Assembly (NCBI GenBank): GCA_027451225.1
Contig: DAIDJU010000025.1
Span: 1 to 41,110, forward strand
Direction: 5' to 3'
DNA length: 41,110 bases
Source of the DNA: Acidocella sp.
Lineage (GTDB): Bacteria > Pseudomonadota > Alphaproteobacteria > Acetobacterales > Acetobacteraceae
Shown: in pieces, positions 20,782 to 30,696 of the stretch
How positions within the stretch are numbered: the first letter of the stretch is position 1
How the letters are laid out: every line of letters starts with the position of its first letter
Position numbers and translations under genes: made by a program
The notes under the pieces: generated by a model
Seen by the model: the letters and a program-made list of their open reading frames with translations, nothing else
What the model was told of the DNA's origin: nothing
The model's database searches: none

Positions 20782-21819
20782 ATGTTTGCCATGTCGGAGA
20801 GCAATGCCGAGCGGCGGATGATCCGCCCCAGCTTCGTGGATGAGGCGCTGGACTGCCTGCGCCGCAAGGGCCTGCCCGTGGCCCCGGTGCTGGAAGCCGC
20901 CGGGCTGGCGGAGCCGGTGAGCGAGGCTGTCTCCGCCGAGGCTTATGGCCGCCTATGGCTGGCGGTGGCCGAGGCCGTGCAGGACGAATATTTCGGCCTG
21001 GGTGGGCGGGCCATGCGGCCGGGCAGCTTTGTGCTGCTCTGCCGGGCCGTGCTGCATTCGGCCAATCTGGAGCAGGCGTTGCGCCGGGCCTTGCGCTTTC
21101 TGGCGGTATTGCTGGACGACCCGCGTGGCGAGCTGGTGCTGGCCGAGGGGCTGGCTCAGGTGGTGCTGCACGATGATGGCGCGGCTCGCTCGGCCTTCGC
21201 CTACCGCACATTCTGGATCATCCTGCACGGCATCATCTGCTGGCTGGCGGGGCAGCGGGTGCCGCTGCGCCTCGTTGATTTCCGCTGCGCCGAGCCGCCG
21301 GGGGTGGCCGATTACCGGCTGTTCTTCGGCGCGCCGGTGCGCTTTGCCCAGCCGCATAGCCGTATCGCCTTCGATGCCCGTTATCTCGCCTTGCCGGTGA
21401 TCCGCGATGAGGCGGCGCTGAAAACCTTCCTGCGCGGTGCGCCGGCCAATCTGCTGGTGCGCTACCGCTACGATGCCGGGTTGACCGCCAATATCCGCGC
21501 CCGGCTGCGCGAGCTGCCGGTTGGCGACTGGCCGGATTTCGACGCCATGGCGGGGCTGCTGCGGCTCTCGCCCTCCACGCTGCGCCACCGGCTGCGGCAG
21601 GAGGGGCAGAGCTGGAACGGCTTGCGCGATGAGATCCGGCGCGATCTGGCGATCTCGGCGCTTACCGGCACCAGCCGGGGCGTGGCGGAGATCGCCGCCG
21701 CCCTGGGCTTTGCCGAACCCAGCGCCTTCCATCGCGCCTTCCGCAAATGGACATCGAAAAGCCCCGGCGCATACCGCCGGGATTTTTTAGCGCTCGGGCC
21801 GGGCCAGCTCGCGCCGTAG
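20782..21819 (+). CDS. AraC-family transcriptional regulator (OruR/ArgR-like sensor domain)
   Basis: The 345-residue protein from ATG 20782 has an N-terminal AraC 'arabinose-binding-like' sensor domain and a C-terminal pair of helix-turn-helices. The second HTH is GVAEIAAALGFAEPSAFHRAFRKWTSKSPGAYRRD, a textbook AraC C-terminus (only part of it need be read). The track start at 20671 would overlap the ligase gene; no strong Shine-Dalgarno marks either 20782 or the second ATG at 20791. It is divergent from the acyl-CoA ligase operon and probably activates it in response to a substrate or acyl-CoA. The last 33 bases overlap the convergent LysR gene. Confidence 0.9.
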   Translation: MFAMSESNAERRMIRPSFVDEALDCLRRKGLPVAPVLEAAGLAEPVSEAVSAEAYGRLWLAVAEAVQDEYFGLGGRAMRPGSFVLLCRAVLHSANLEQALRRALRFLAVLLDDPRGELVLAEGLAQVVLHDDGAARSAFAYRTFWIILHGIICWLAGQRVPLRLVDFRCAEPPGVADYRLFFGAPVRFAQPHSRIAFDARYLALPVIRDEAALKTFLRGAPANLLVRYRYDAGLTANIRARLRELPVGDWPDFDAMAGLLRLSPSTLRHRLRQEGQSWNGLRDEIRRDLAISALTGTSRGVAEIAAALGFAEPSAFHRAFRKWTSKSPGAYRRDFLALGPGQLAP

Positions 21820-22674
21820 TGTCTCCACGAAGCAGCACCCGCTATTGGCCAGCCCCCGGCCCTTGGCGGAATAGACGATGCCGACCTCGCGGCTGAAATC
21901 GAAATCCAGCAGCCGCACCGGCACGATGCCATTGCCCGCGAAGCTCTCGGGCATCACCGTCACCCCCAGCCCGGCGCGGACCAGGGCCAGGGCCTTGTCG
22001 TCGTTGAAGGTTTTCAGGGGGAAGCTCGGGCGCACCCCGCGCTGGGTGAAATACTGGCTGGTGGCGGCCAGAACCTCGCAATGGCGGCGGATGATCATCG
22101 CATCCTGGGCCAGTTCCTCGCCCTTTACCGCCTGCATTTGGGCCAGGCGGTGGCTGGTGGAGGTCACCAGCACGTAATCCTCGCGGTACAGGCTCTCCTG
22201 TGCCGGGGCGGGGGAGCCTGGGCGCAACAGCGTCAGGGCCAGTTCGATCCGCTCGTCGTCCAACCAGGTTTTCAGCTCGCGCTCGCTGCCGTCCAGCAAT
22301 TCCAGGGTCTCGGCGTTTTCCTGCGCCACATGGCTGCGCACCAGGGCCTCCAGCATGAAGGAGGGGAAGGTGGAGAGGATGCCAGCGCGCAGCGTGCGCC
22401 GGGGCGCGGCCTGGGAGATGTCGCGCAGGGCGATCTCGTAATCGCGCGCGATACGCTGGGCATGGGCAAGAAAGCGGCTGCCCGCCTCGGTGAGGGAGAC
22501 GCGCCGCCGGTCGCGTTCGAATAGTTTTTGCCCGAGCTGGGCCTCCAGCTTGGCGATGCCCGCCGAGAGTGTGGGCTGGGTCACGTTCATCCGCCCCGCG
22601 GCGCGGGAGAAATTGCCCAGTTCCGCCACGGCCAGGAAATAACGCAGGAGATACCAGTCCATGATAGATATCAT
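21787..22674 (-). CDS. LysR-family transcriptional regulator
   Basis: The N-terminal winged HTH is obvious (YFLAVAELGNFSRAAGRMNVTQPTLSAGIAKLEAQLG, in pieces of the standard pattern), followed by a LysR substrate-binding domain with the effector-domain end VRLLDFDFSREVG. Length is 295 residues from 22674 or 291 from ATG 22662. Neither start has a Shine-Dalgarno, and a palindrome spans the region between them. It is divergent from the ivd-mcc operon with about a 90-bp gap, so it most likely controls leucine/isovalerate degradation in response to an acid or acyl-CoA. Its 3' end overlaps the AraC gene. Confidence 0.93.
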   Translation of the reverse strand: MISIMDWYLLRYFLAVAELGNFSRAAGRMNVTQPTLSAGIAKLEAQLGQKLFERDRRRVSLTEAGSRFLAHAQRIARDYEIALRDISQAAPRRTLRAGILSTFPSFMLEALVRSHVAQENAETLELLDGSERELKTWLDDERIELALTLLRPGSPAPAQESLYREDYVLVTSTSHRLAQMQAVKGEELAQDAMIIRRHCEVLAATSQYFTQRGVRPSFPLKTFNDDKALALVRAGLGVTVMPESFAGNGIVPVRLLDFDFSREVGIVYSAKGRGLANSGCCFVETLRRELARPER

Positions 22675-22679
22675 CTATC
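22663..22679. promoter_or_regulatory. Palindrome at the LysR start, candidate autoregulatory LysR box
   Basis: GATAGAT-ATC-ATCTATC is a perfect 7-bp-arm palindrome that contains an ATAG-N7-CTAT core of the T-N11-A type bound by LysR proteins. It overlaps the start codon region of the LysR gene, consistent with self-repression, and lies 85 bp upstream of ivd. Confidence 0.5.
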
Positions 22680-22763
22680 AAAGCGGCAAAAAACTTTCAA
22701 TTTCATCTGTAAGCGGGAAGGGGCTAAGGTTCCTCCAACAGATAATTAGGGAGGAAACGCGCC

Positions 22764-23924
22764 ATGAGTTTCAGCGCGCAGATGGATTTCGGCTTGAGCG
22801 AAACCGCCGCGGCGATCCGTGACACCACCGCCCGTTTCGCGCAGGAGCGCATCGCGCCCATCGCGGCGAAGATCGACGCGGAGAACCAGTTCGACCGTTC
22901 ACTGTGGACGGAGATGGGCGCGCTCGGCCTGCACGGCATCACCGTGGAGGAGGAGTTCGGCGGGCTCGGGCTTGGGTATCTGGAGCATGTGCTGGCGGTT
23001 GAGGAACTCTCCCGCGCTTCCGCCTCGGTTGGGCTTTCCTATGGCGCGCACTCGAATCTTTGCATCAATCAGCTTCGCCGCTGGGGTAGCGAGGCGCAGA
23101 AGCGGCGCTATCTGCCCAAGCTGATCTCGGGCGAGCATGTCGGCTCGCTGGCGATGTCCGAGGTTGGCGCCGGTTCCGATGTGGTCTCGATGAAGCTGCG
23201 GGCCGAGAAGAAGGGCGACCGCTATATCCTCAACGGTAACAAGTTCTGGATTACCAACGCGCCGGTTGCCGACACGCTGGTGGTGTACGCCAAGACCGAG
23301 CCGCAGGCCGGGCCGAAGGGGATTTCTGTGTTCATCATCGAGCGCGGGTTCAAGGGGTTTTCCACCGGCCAGAAGCTGGACAAGATGGGCATGCGCGGGT
23401 CGGACACCAGCGAGCTGATCTTCGAGGATTGCGAGGTGCCCGAGGAAAACCTGATGGGCCCGCTGAATGGCGGCGTGAAGGTGCTGATGTCGGGCCTCGA
23501 CTACGAGCGCGCCGTGCTGGCCGCCGGGCCGCTCGGCATCATGCAGGCGGCGCTGGACGCGGTGCTGCCTTATGCCAAGGAGCGCACGCAGTTCGGCCAG
23601 CCGATCGGCAATTTCCAGCTCATGCAGGGCAAACTCGCCGACATGTACGTGGCCCTGAACTCCGCCCGCGCCTATGTGTACGCCGTGGCCCGCGCCTGCG
23701 ATGCCGGGCATACCACGCGCTTTGACGCCGCCGGGGCGATCCTGCTCGCCAGCGAGAATGCGGTGCGCGTGTCGCTGGAGGCGATCCAGGCTTTTGGCGG
23801 GGCGGGATATTTGAGGGAGACGGGCATCGAGCGGCTGGTGCGCGATGCCAAGCTTTACGACATTGGTGCTGGCACCAATGAGATCCGCCGTTACCTGATC
23901 GGCCGCGAGTTGATGAGCGCATGA
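22764..23924 (+). CDS. ivd: Isovaleryl-CoA dehydrogenase
   Basis: The 386-residue acyl-CoA dehydrogenase has the isovaleryl-specific features: [16 protein letters not shown] near residue 92, [13 protein letters not shown], and the catalytic Glu placed mid-protein in [19 protein letters not shown] (near residue 250) rather than in the C-terminal loop, which here reads [10 protein letters not shown]. It oxidises isovaleryl-CoA from leucine to 3-methylcrotonyl-CoA, passing electrons to ETF. AGGGAGGAAAC before the ATG is a strong ribosome site. The next gene, mccB, overlaps its stop by four bases (ATGA), so the pair is translationally coupled. Confidence 0.96.
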   Translation: MSFSAQMDFGLSETAAAIRDTTARFAQERIAPIAAKIDAENQFDRSLWTEMGALGLHGITVEEEFGGLGLGYLEHVLAVEELSRASASVGLSYGAHSNLCINQLRRWGSEAQKRRYLPKLISGEHVGSLAMSEVGAGSDVVSMKLRAEKKGDRYILNGNKFWITNAPVADTLVVYAKTEPQAGPKGISVFIIERGFKGFSTGQKLDKMGMRGSDTSELIFEDCEVPEENLMGPLNGGVKVLMSGLDYERAVLAAGPLGIMQAALDAVLPYAKERTQFGQPIGNFQLMQGKLADMYVALNSARAYVYAVARACDAGHTTRFDAAGAILLASENAVRVSLEAIQAFGGAGYLRETGIERLVRDAKLYDIGAGTNEIRRYLIGRELMSA

Positions 23925-25546
23925 CCCACCTCACCAGCGCCATAGATGCCGGAGCGGAAACGTTCCAGCGTAATGCGGAGATCAACCGCGCCCTGGCCGA
24001 CGAGCTGCGCGGGAAGGTGGCCGCCACGGCGCTCGGCGGGCCGGAGGCCGTGCGCCAACGCCATGTGGCGCGCGGCAAGCTGCTGCCGCGCGAGCGTGTG
24101 GAGCGGCTGCTCGACCCCGGTGCGCCGTTTCTGGAAATCGGCCAGCTTGCGGCGGGCGGGATGTATGAGGGCGAGGCGCCGGGGGCGGGGCTGATCTGCG
24201 GCATCGGCACGGTGAGCGGACGGGAGGTGATGATCGTCGCCAACGACGCCACGGTGAAGGGCGGGGTGTATTTTCCGCTGACCGTGAAGAAGCATCTGCG
24301 CGCGCAGGAGATCGCGCTGGAGAACCAGCTTCCTTGCGTCTATCTGGTGGATTCGGGTGGCGCCAACCTGCCGCATCAGGCCGAGGTGTTTCCGGACAAG
24401 GAACATTTCGGGCGGATTTTCTTCAACCAGGCGAATATGAGCGCGCGGGGGATCGCGCAGATCGCCTGCGTGATGGGCCTTTCCACTGCCGGCGGGGCTT
24501 ATGTGCCTGCGATGTCCGACGAAACGGTGATCGTGCGCGGGCGCGGGGCGGAGAGCCAGGGGGCAATCTTCCTGGCAGGGCCGCCGCTGGTGAAGGCCGC
24601 CACGGGCGAGGTGATCTCGGCCACCGAACTCGGCGGAGCGGACACGCATGGGCGTAAATCCGGTGTGGCCGACCATATCGCGGTGGATGACGAACACGCC
24701 CTCTCCATCGTGCGGGACATCGTGGCCCGGCTGAACGGGCGCAAGACCGTGGATTTGGATGTGACCGCGCCTAAGCCGCCGCGCTACGCGCCGGAGGAGT
24801 TGTACGGCATCATCCCCGCCGATGTCCGCGCGCCTTACGATGTGCGCGAGGTGATTGCGCGCATCGTCGATGACAGCGCCATGCACGAGTTCAAGCCGCT
24901 TTATGGCAGCAGCATCGTCACCGGCTTCGCGCGCATCTGGGGCTACCCGGTGGCGATCCTCGCCAATAACGGCGTGCTGTTTTCCGAGAGCGCACAGAAG
25001 GCGGCGCATTTCATCGAGCTTGCCTGCCAGCGCCGCACGCCCTTGGTGTTTTTGCAGAATATCTCGGGCTTCATGGTCGGCGGCAAGTATGAGGCCGGGG
25101 GCATCGCCAAGGATGGCGCGAAAATGGTGACCGCCGTGGCCACCGCCAGCGTGCCGAAATTCACCGTGCTCATCGGCGGCAGTTTCGGGGCGGGCAATTA
25201 CGGTATGTGCGGCCGCGCCTATGGCCCGCGCTTTCTCTTCACCTGGCCCAATAGCCGTATTTCGGTGATGGGCGGGGAGCAGGCGGCCAGCGTGCTCGCC
25301 ACCGTGCGGCGCGATGGCATCGAGGCCAAAGGCGGCGCTTGGCCCGCCGAGGAGGAGGCCGCATTCAAGGCGCCGATCCGCGCCCGGTATGAGGAGGAGG
25401 GCAGCCCGTATTTTGCCACGGCGCGGATGTGGGATGACGGCGTCATCGACCCCGCCCAGACGCGCGACGTGCTCGGCCTCGCCATCTCGGCGTCGCTGAA
25501 CGCGCCTATTCCCGCCAGCCCGCGCTTCGGCGTGTTCCGGATGTGA
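23921..25546 (+). CDS. mccB: 3-Methylcrotonyl-CoA carboxylase, carboxyltransferase (beta) subunit
   Basis: This 541-residue subunit has both crotonase-like halves of acyl-CoA carboxyltransferases. Visible blocks are [25 protein letters not shown]-type [33 protein letters not shown] and [19 protein letters not shown]. The Q-A-E in the first block and the FPD run are typical of MCC beta rather than PccB. It transfers the carboxyl group from biotin to 3-methylcrotonyl-CoA, forming 3-methylglutaconyl-CoA. It overlaps ivd (ATGA) and is followed immediately by mccA. Confidence 0.95.
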   Translation: MTHLTSAIDAGAETFQRNAEINRALADELRGKVAATALGGPEAVRQRHVARGKLLPRERVERLLDPGAPFLEIGQLAAGGMYEGEAPGAGLICGIGTVSGREVMIVANDATVKGGVYFPLTVKKHLRAQEIALENQLPCVYLVDSGGANLPHQAEVFPDKEHFGRIFFNQANMSARGIAQIACVMGLSTAGGAYVPAMSDETVIVRGRGAESQGAIFLAGPPLVKAATGEVISATELGGADTHGRKSGVADHIAVDDEHALSIVRDIVARLNGRKTVDLDVTAPKPPRYAPEELYGIIPADVRAPYDVREVIARIVDDSAMHEFKPLYGSSIVTGFARIWGYPVAILANNGVLFSESAQKAAHFIELACQRRTPLVFLQNISGFMVGGKYEAGGIAKDGAKMVTAVATASVPKFTVLIGGSFGAGNYGMCGRAYGPRFLFTWPNSRISVMGGEQAASVLATVRRDGIEAKGGAWPAEEEAAFKAPIRARYEEEGSPYFATARMWDDGVIDPAQTRDVLGLAISASLNAPIPASPRFGVFRM

Positions 25547-27420
25547 TGCCCATGTTTTCCTCATTGCTCATCGCCAATCGCGGCGAGATTGCCCGCCGCG
25601 TCATCCGCACCGCCAGCCGCCTCGGCATCCGCACTATCGCGGTCTATTCCGATGCCGATGCCGATGCTCCCTTTGTGGCCGAGGCGGATGAGGCCATCCT
25701 CATCGGCCCCGCCCCGGCGCGGGAGAGTTATCTGCGCCCCGGGAAGCTGCTGGAGGCGGCAAGGCAAAGCGGGGCCGAGGCCATTCATCCCGGCTATGGC
25801 TTTCTCTCGGAGAATGCCAAGTTCGCCCAGGCGGTGCTCGATGCCGGGTTGATCTGGGTCGGGCCGAAACCGTCCTCCATCCGCGCCATGGGGCTGAAGG
25901 ACGCCGCCAAGGCGCTGATGCAGCAGGCGGGCGTGCCGGTGACGCCGGGTTATCTGGGCGAGGACCAGTCCGAGGACCGGCTGGCCGCCGAGGCGGCACG
26001 CATCGGCTTCCCGCTGCTCATCAAGGCCGTGGCGGGCGGCGGCGGCAAGGGCATGCGCAAGGTGGAGCGGCTGGAGGATTTCGCCGCAGCCCTCGCCTCC
26101 TGCAAGCGCGAGGCCGCGTCCTCCTTCGGCGATGACCGCGTGCTACTGGAAATCTACGTCACCCGTCCGCGCCATATCGAGGTGCAGGTGTTTGGCGATG
26201 CCCATGGCAATGTGGTGCATCTGTATGAGCGCGATTGCTCGCTCCAGCGCCGCCACCAGAAGGTGATCGAGGAAGCTCCCGCGCCGGGGATGAGCCCCGA
26301 GGTGCGCGAGGCCGTGTGCGCCGCCGCCGTGCAGGCCGCACGCGCGGTGGATTACCAGGGGGCGGGGACGATCGAGTTCATCGCCGATGCCTCCGAGGGG
26401 CTGCGCGCCGAGCGCATCTGGTTCATGGAGATGAACACCCGCTTGCAGGTGGAGCATCCGGTGACGGAGGCCATCACCGGGCAGGATCTGGTGGAGTGGC
26501 AGTTGCGTGTGGCGGCGGGGGAGCCTTTGCCGCTGTGCCAGGAGCAGATCCCGCTCAACGGCCATGCCATCGAGGCGCGGCTTTATGCCGAGAACCCGGA
26601 GACCGGCTTTTTGCCGTCCACCGGCCCGCTCACTCATTTCGTGCTGCCCGGGGCGGGCGTGCGGGTGGATAGCGCCGTGGCGCAGGGCGGGGAGGTGACG
26701 GCCTTCTACGACCCGATGATCGCCAAGCTGATTACCCACGGCCCCACCCGCGCGGCGGCGGCCAAGCGGCTGGAGGCAGCCTGTGCGGGCGTGCAGGTCT
26801 GGCCGGTAAAGACCAATGCGGCCTTTCTGGCGCGCACGCTGCGGCATCCCGCCTTCCTCGGCGCGGCGTTGGATACCGGGTTTATCGAGGCGCATCTGCC
26901 GGAGCTGCTGGGCAGCGCCGAACCCGATGACAAGGTGCTGCGCGCCGCCGCCCTGGCGTACCTTGCCGCCCATGCCACGCCGCCAGCGCTGCTCGGCTTT
27001 CGCCTCAACGCCCCGCCGCGCATCGAGGTGCGGTTGCAGCATGGCGGTGAGACGCATGTGGTGGCGCTGCCGCCGGGAGCTGGTTCGCCCCTGCCCGTCG
27101 CTATGCTGGGGGATGAGACGGTGGTGTTCGAGCAGGGGCGGGCCTTCGCCTTTACCGAGGTCTCGGCCGACGATACCGGCCATGGCGGCGGGGAAAGCGG
27201 CGGCGCGGTGCTCTCGCCCATGCCCGGCCATATCCTCTCCGTGGCCGTGGCCAAGGGCGATACCGTGAAGAAGGGCGCGCCGCTGCTGGTGATGGAGGCG
27301 ATGAAGATGGAGATGACGCTCTCCGCCCCCTGCGATGGCGTGGTGGCTGAACTGAACGCCGCCACCGGCGCGCGCGTGGCCGAGGGCGTACTGCTCCTGC
27401 GCCTGGAAACGGGAGAGTAA
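25546..27420 (+). CDS. mccA: 3-Methylcrotonyl-CoA carboxylase, biotin-containing (alpha) subunit
   Basis: This 624-residue protein has biotin carboxylase first (LLIANRGEIARRVIRTA, the ATP-grasp KAVAGGGGKGMRKV, and EMNTRLQVEHPVTE), a central linker, and a C-terminal biotinyl domain with the modified Lys in MEAMKMEM. It carboxylates its biotin with ATP and bicarbonate and hands the group to MccB. It is somewhat shorter than many MCC alpha chains; the reduction appears to fall in the linker between the carboxylase and biotinyl domains. The start lies in a TGATG overlap with the mccB stop; ATG 25552 is an alternative. Confidence 0.95.
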   Translation: MPMFSSLLIANRGEIARRVIRTASRLGIRTIAVYSDADADAPFVAEADEAILIGPAPARESYLRPGKLLEAARQSGAEAIHPGYGFLSENAKFAQAVLDAGLIWVGPKPSSIRAMGLKDAAKALMQQAGVPVTPGYLGEDQSEDRLAAEAARIGFPLLIKAVAGGGGKGMRKVERLEDFAAALASCKREAASSFGDDRVLLEIYVTRPRHIEVQVFGDAHGNVVHLYERDCSLQRRHQKVIEEAPAPGMSPEVREAVCAAAVQAARAVDYQGAGTIEFIADASEGLRAERIWFMEMNTRLQVEHPVTEAITGQDLVEWQLRVAAGEPLPLCQEQIPLNGHAIEARLYAENPETGFLPSTGPLTHFVLPGAGVRVDSAVAQGGEVTAFYDPMIAKLITHGPTRAAAAKRLEAACAGVQVWPVKTNAAFLARTLRHPAFLGAALDTGFIEAHLPELLGSAEPDDKVLRAAALAYLAAHATPPALLGFRLNAPPRIEVRLQHGGETHVVALPPGAGSPLPVAMLGDETVVFEQGRAFAFTEVSADDTGHGGGESGGAVLSPMPGHILSVAVAKGDTVKKGAPLLVMEAMKMEMTLSAPCDGVVAELNAATGARVAEGVLLLRLETGE

Positions 27421-27423
27421 ACC

Positions 27424-27876
27424 ATGGCTGGACGTTATTTCGAGCAATTCGCGGTGGGAGACAAAATTACCCACGACCTGCACCGCACGGTAACGGAGAC
27501 GGATAACCTCCTCATCACCACGCTCACCCACAACCCGCAGCCACTGCATCTGGACGCCGAATATGCCGCCCAGACCGAGTTCGGGCGGATCGTGGTGAAT
27601 GGGCTGTTCACGTTTTCTCTTATGGTTGGTCTCTCTGTTGGCGACACCACGCTCGGCACTCTGGTCGCCAATCTTGGTTACGACGAGGTGGTGATGCCCA
27701 AGCCGGTGTTTGTCGGCGATACGCTGCGCGCCGAGACCGAGGTGGCGGAGAAACGCGAGAGCAAGTCCCGCCCCAATGCCGGAATCGTGGTGTTCACCCA
27801 CCGCATGTTCAACCAGCGCGGCGAGATGGTGTGCCAGTGCAAGCGCACCGCCCTGCTGCAAAGACAGCCGCAATGA
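27424..27876 (+). CDS. MaoC-family hydratase
   Basis: The 150-residue hot-dog protein has the MaoC hydratase pattern: acidic opening [11 protein letters not shown], the active-site region [16 protein letters not shown] (Asp/His replaced partly, with NPQPLH in the place of the usual GDxNPxH) and [15 protein letters not shown]. The enzyme would add water to an enoyl-CoA. In the place where a leucine operon normally has a crotonase-type 3-methylglutaconyl-CoA hydratase, it is the only hydratase candidate. It starts three bases after mccA and overlaps the CitE-like gene by four bases (ATGA), so the two are coupled. Itaconyl- or mesaconyl-CoA hydration is the main alternative. Confidence 0.85.
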   Translation: MAGRYFEQFAVGDKITHDLHRTVTETDNLLITTLTHNPQPLHLDAEYAAQTEFGRIVVNGLFTFSLMVGLSVGDTTLGTLVANLGYDEVVMPKPVFVGDTLRAETEVAEKRESKSRPNAGIVVFTHRMFNQRGEMVCQCKRTALLQRQPQ

Positions 27877-28754
27877 GCGCGCGCTCTTGGCTGTTCGTAC
27901 CTGCTGACGCGCCGGGCAAGATCGCCAAGGCGATGGGCTCGGGCGCGGATGCGCTGATCCTGGACCTTGAGGATTCCGTGGCTCTGCCCGCCAAGGAGCA
28001 GGCGCGGCGGATTGCGGCGGAGACTCTGGCTGCGCCGCGCGGCGGCGTGGCGCTGTGGGTGCGGGTCAACCCGCTGGCCTCGGGGCTGACGCTGGCGGAC
28101 CTTGCCGCCGTGATGCCCGCCGCCCCTGCGGGCATCGTGCTGCCCAAGCCGGATTCGGCGGCGGATGTGGTGACGCTCTCGCATTATCTCGACGCCTTCG
28201 AGGCTGCCGCCGGGTTGCCCGCCGGGCGGACGCGCATCCTGCCCATCGCCACCGAGACCCCGGCCTCGGTGTTCAATCTGGGCTCCTACGCCCAGGCCGG
28301 GCCGCGCCTTGCCGGGCTCACCTGGGGGGCGGAGGATCTTCCTGCCGCCATCGGGGCCACCGCCAGCCGCAACCCGGATGGCTCGCTGAACGATCTCTGC
28401 CGCATGGTCCGCTCGCTCTGCCTGGCCGGGGCGGCAAGCGCCGGGGTTCCGGCCATCGACACGGTGTATCCCGATTTCCGCGACGAGGCGGGCTTGCGCG
28501 CCTGGGCCGAGGCCGGGCGGCGCGAGGGCTTTACCGGCATGATGGCGATCCACCCGGGGCAAGTGCCGGTGATCAACGCGGTGATGACGCCTTCCTCCGC
28601 CGAGCTGGCTCACGCCCGCGCGGTGGTGGCGCTGTTCGCCGCCAATCCGGGGGCGGGGGTGGTGGCGTTGGATGGAAAGATGCTCGACCTGCCCCATTTG
28701 AAACAAGCACGGAAGATTTTGGCGATGGCCCAGGAGGAGAGCGCAGCCTCCTGA
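27873..28754 (+). CDS. HpcH/HpaI aldolase / CitE-like CoA-ester lyase
   Basis: From ATG 27873 (overlapping the maoC stop) the 293-residue protein has the TIM-barrel CitE pattern: [15 protein letters not shown] with metal-binding Glu/Asp, the substrate Arg in [18 protein letters not shown] and [12 protein letters not shown]. Family members cleave malyl-, citramalyl- or 3-hydroxy-acyl-CoA into smaller pieces. Coupling to MaoC makes a hydratase-lyase pair like itaconyl-CoA hydratase plus citramalyl-CoA lyase. Here it could instead cleave HMG-CoA, for which no ordinary HMG-CoA lyase is seen in the window. The true substrate is open. Confidence 0.88.
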   Translation: MSARSWLFVPADAPGKIAKAMGSGADALILDLEDSVALPAKEQARRIAAETLAAPRGGVALWVRVNPLASGLTLADLAAVMPAAPAGIVLPKPDSAADVVTLSHYLDAFEAAAGLPAGRTRILPIATETPASVFNLGSYAQAGPRLAGLTWGAEDLPAAIGATASRNPDGSLNDLCRMVRSLCLAGAASAGVPAIDTVYPDFRDEAGLRAWAEAGRREGFTGMMAIHPGQVPVINAVMTPSSAELAHARAVVALFAANPGAGVVALDGKMLDLPHLKQARKILAMAQEESAAS

Positions 28755-28813
28755 ACCATCGCGCCGGCCTATCCTTCCAAAACGACGACATAAAAGCCCC
28801 TAGGGAGAGACGG

Positions 28814-30505
28814 ATGAAGGACAGCCATGTGCGGGGCGGTAACGAGCCGCCGCTTTTGGAGATGACCATAGGCCAGGCGCTGGACGCCGCCGCCCTAACC
28901 TGGCCGGATAACGAAGCCTTGGTTTGCCCGGCCCAGGCGGTGCGGCTGACATGGCGGGCCCTGCGCGACCGCGTGGAGCATGTGGCCGCCGGGCTGCTGG
29001 CGCAGGGGCTGGAGCCGGGCGATCGCGTGGGCATCTGGTCGCTCAACCGGGCGGAATGGACGCTCACCCAGTTCGCCGCCGCCAAGGCGGGGCTGATTTT
29101 GGTGACGGTGAACCCCGCCTACCGGCTGGCCGAGCTGGAATACGCGCTGAACAAGGCGGGCATCAAAGCCCTCGTCATCTCGCCGCCGTTCAAGAGCAGC
29201 GATTATCCCGGCATGGTCTCGGCCCTGGCGCCGGAGCTGGCGGATTGCGCGCCGGGCAGGCTGGACGCCGCGAGGCTGCCGCATCTGCGCCTCGTGGTGC
29301 AGATGGGCGAGGAGATTCTGCCCGGTGCGATGTCCTTCGCCGCGTTGGAGACTGCGGGGCGCGAGGCGGGGAACGGGCGGCTCATGGCCATCGCTCCCAC
29401 GCTTAAGCCGCGTGACGCCATCAACATCCAGTTCACCTCCGGCACCACGGGCGCGCCCAAGGGGGTGACGCTCAGCCACCATAATATCCTTAATAACGGC
29501 TATCTGGTCGGGCATGGCATGGCGCTCACGCCCAAGGACCGCATTTGCATTCCCGTGCCGCTCTATCATTGCTTCGGCATGGTCATGGGCAATCTCGCCT
29601 GCATTACCCATGGCTCGGCCATGGTGTTCCCGGGCGAGGGGTTCGACCCGCTGGCCACGCTGCAAGCCTGCGCCGATGAGCGCTGCACCGCGCTTTACGG
29701 CGTGCCGACCATGTTTATCGCCGAGCTGGACCATCCGCGTTTCGCCGAGTTTGATCTCAGCCATATGCGCACTGGCATCATGGCGGGCAGCCCGTGTCCC
29801 ATCGAGGTGATGCGCAAGGTCATCAGCCAGATGCACGCGCGGGACATGACCATCTGCTACGGCATGACCGAGACCAGCCCGGTGAGCTTCCAGACCGGGC
29901 TCGATGACTCGTTGGAGCGGCGTGTCTCCACCGTCGGGCGGGTGCATCCGCATCTGGAGGTGAAAATCGTGGATACCGAAGGGAGGACCGTGCCTTGCGG
30001 GAGCTCCGGCGAGCTATGCACGCGCGGCTATTCCGTGATGATCGGCTATTGGGACGACCAGGAGCAGACCGCCAAGGCGGTGGATGTGGAAGGCTGGATG
30101 CATACCGGCGACCTCGCCACGCTGGACGAGGAGGGATTCTGCCAGATCGTCGGGCGGATCAAGGACATGGTCATCCGCGGCGGCGAAAATCTCTACCCGC
30201 GCGAGATCGAGGAATATCTCTACCGCCATCCCAAGATCCTGGATGTGCAGGTGTTCGGTGTGCCGGACGAGCTGTATGGCGAGGAGCTCTGCGCCTGGAT
30301 CATCCTGCGCGAGGGCATGGTTATGGACGATGAGGAGTTGCGTGCCTTTTGCCGCGGGCAGATCGCACATCACAAAATCCCCCGCTATGTCCGCTTCGTG
30401 GAGGAAATGCCCAAGACCGTGACGGGCAAGATCCAGAAATTCAAGATGCGCCAGGCCATGCTGCGGGAGATGCGCCTGCTGGAAGACGGCGAGGACGCTC
30501 CGTAA
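28814..30505 (+). CDS. AMP-dependent acyl-CoA synthetase (FadD-like)
   Basis: The 563-residue enzyme starts at ATG 28814 (AGGGAGAGACGG upstream); the longer track ORF runs through the CitE gene in another frame. It has the P-loop [68 protein letters not shown] and the C-terminal catalytic-Lys region [12 protein letters not shown]. It activates a carboxylate with ATP and CoA; isovalerate, a branched or medium-chain acid is plausible as it closes the ivd-mcc operon 59 bp after the CitE gene. Some relatives are acetoacetyl-CoA or 2,3-hydroxyacid ligases, so the acid should not be assumed. Confidence 0.92.
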   Translation: MKDSHVRGGNEPPLLEMTIGQALDAAALTWPDNEALVCPAQAVRLTWRALRDRVEHVAAGLLAQGLEPGDRVGIWSLNRAEWTLTQFAAAKAGLILVTVNPAYRLAELEYALNKAGIKALVISPPFKSSDYPGMVSALAPELADCAPGRLDAARLPHLRLVVQMGEEILPGAMSFAALETAGREAGNGRLMAIAPTLKPRDAINIQFTSGTTGAPKGVTLSHHNILNNGYLVGHGMALTPKDRICIPVPLYHCFGMVMGNLACITHGSAMVFPGEGFDPLATLQACADERCTALYGVPTMFIAELDHPRFAEFDLSHMRTGIMAGSPCPIEVMRKVISQMHARDMTICYGMTETSPVSFQTGLDDSLERRVSTVGRVHPHLEVKIVDTEGRTVPCGSSGELCTRGYSVMIGYWDDQEQTAKAVDVEGWMHTGDLATLDEEGFCQIVGRIKDMVIRGGENLYPREIEEYLYRHPKILDVQVFGVPDELYGEELCAWIILREGMVMDDEELRAFCRGQIAHHKIPRYVRFVEEMPKTVTGKIQKFKMRQAMLREMRLLEDGEDAP

Positions 30506-30601
30506 TTCCCCCTCCGCAGCGGGCGGGGTAGTGTTGCCTAAATATGATTCATAAAAAGGAGGTATTGTGTCGATTGTCGCCTAAAGCAGATTAAAAATTA
30601 T

Positions 30602-30633
30602 GCGTTAAATTTGTTTTTGAGCAAATTTAGCGC
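30602..30633. repeat. Long AT-rich inverted repeat in the acyl-CoA synthetase / permease gap
   Basis: GCGTTAAATTTG, eight bases and CAAATTTAGCGC pair at 11 of 12 positions. It lies 97 bp after the synthetase stop and 64 bp before the sigma-54 promoter. It is followed on the plus strand by CTGTTTTTGG, so it could be a terminator of the leucine operon, or the enhancer site for the activator of the sigma-54 promoter. The rest of the 275-bp gap is AT-rich and holds no gene. Confidence 0.5.
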
Positions 30634-30696
30634 CTGTTTTTGGCATTTTGGCTGGATTTTGTACCCCTCAGGGGCGGATTTATTCAGTTTAGTGTG

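Noticed and set aside
23891-27873. Two minus-strand ORFs of 557 and 576 codons
   Set aside because: They are antisense to mccB and to mccA/maoC, whose catalytic motifs are intact.
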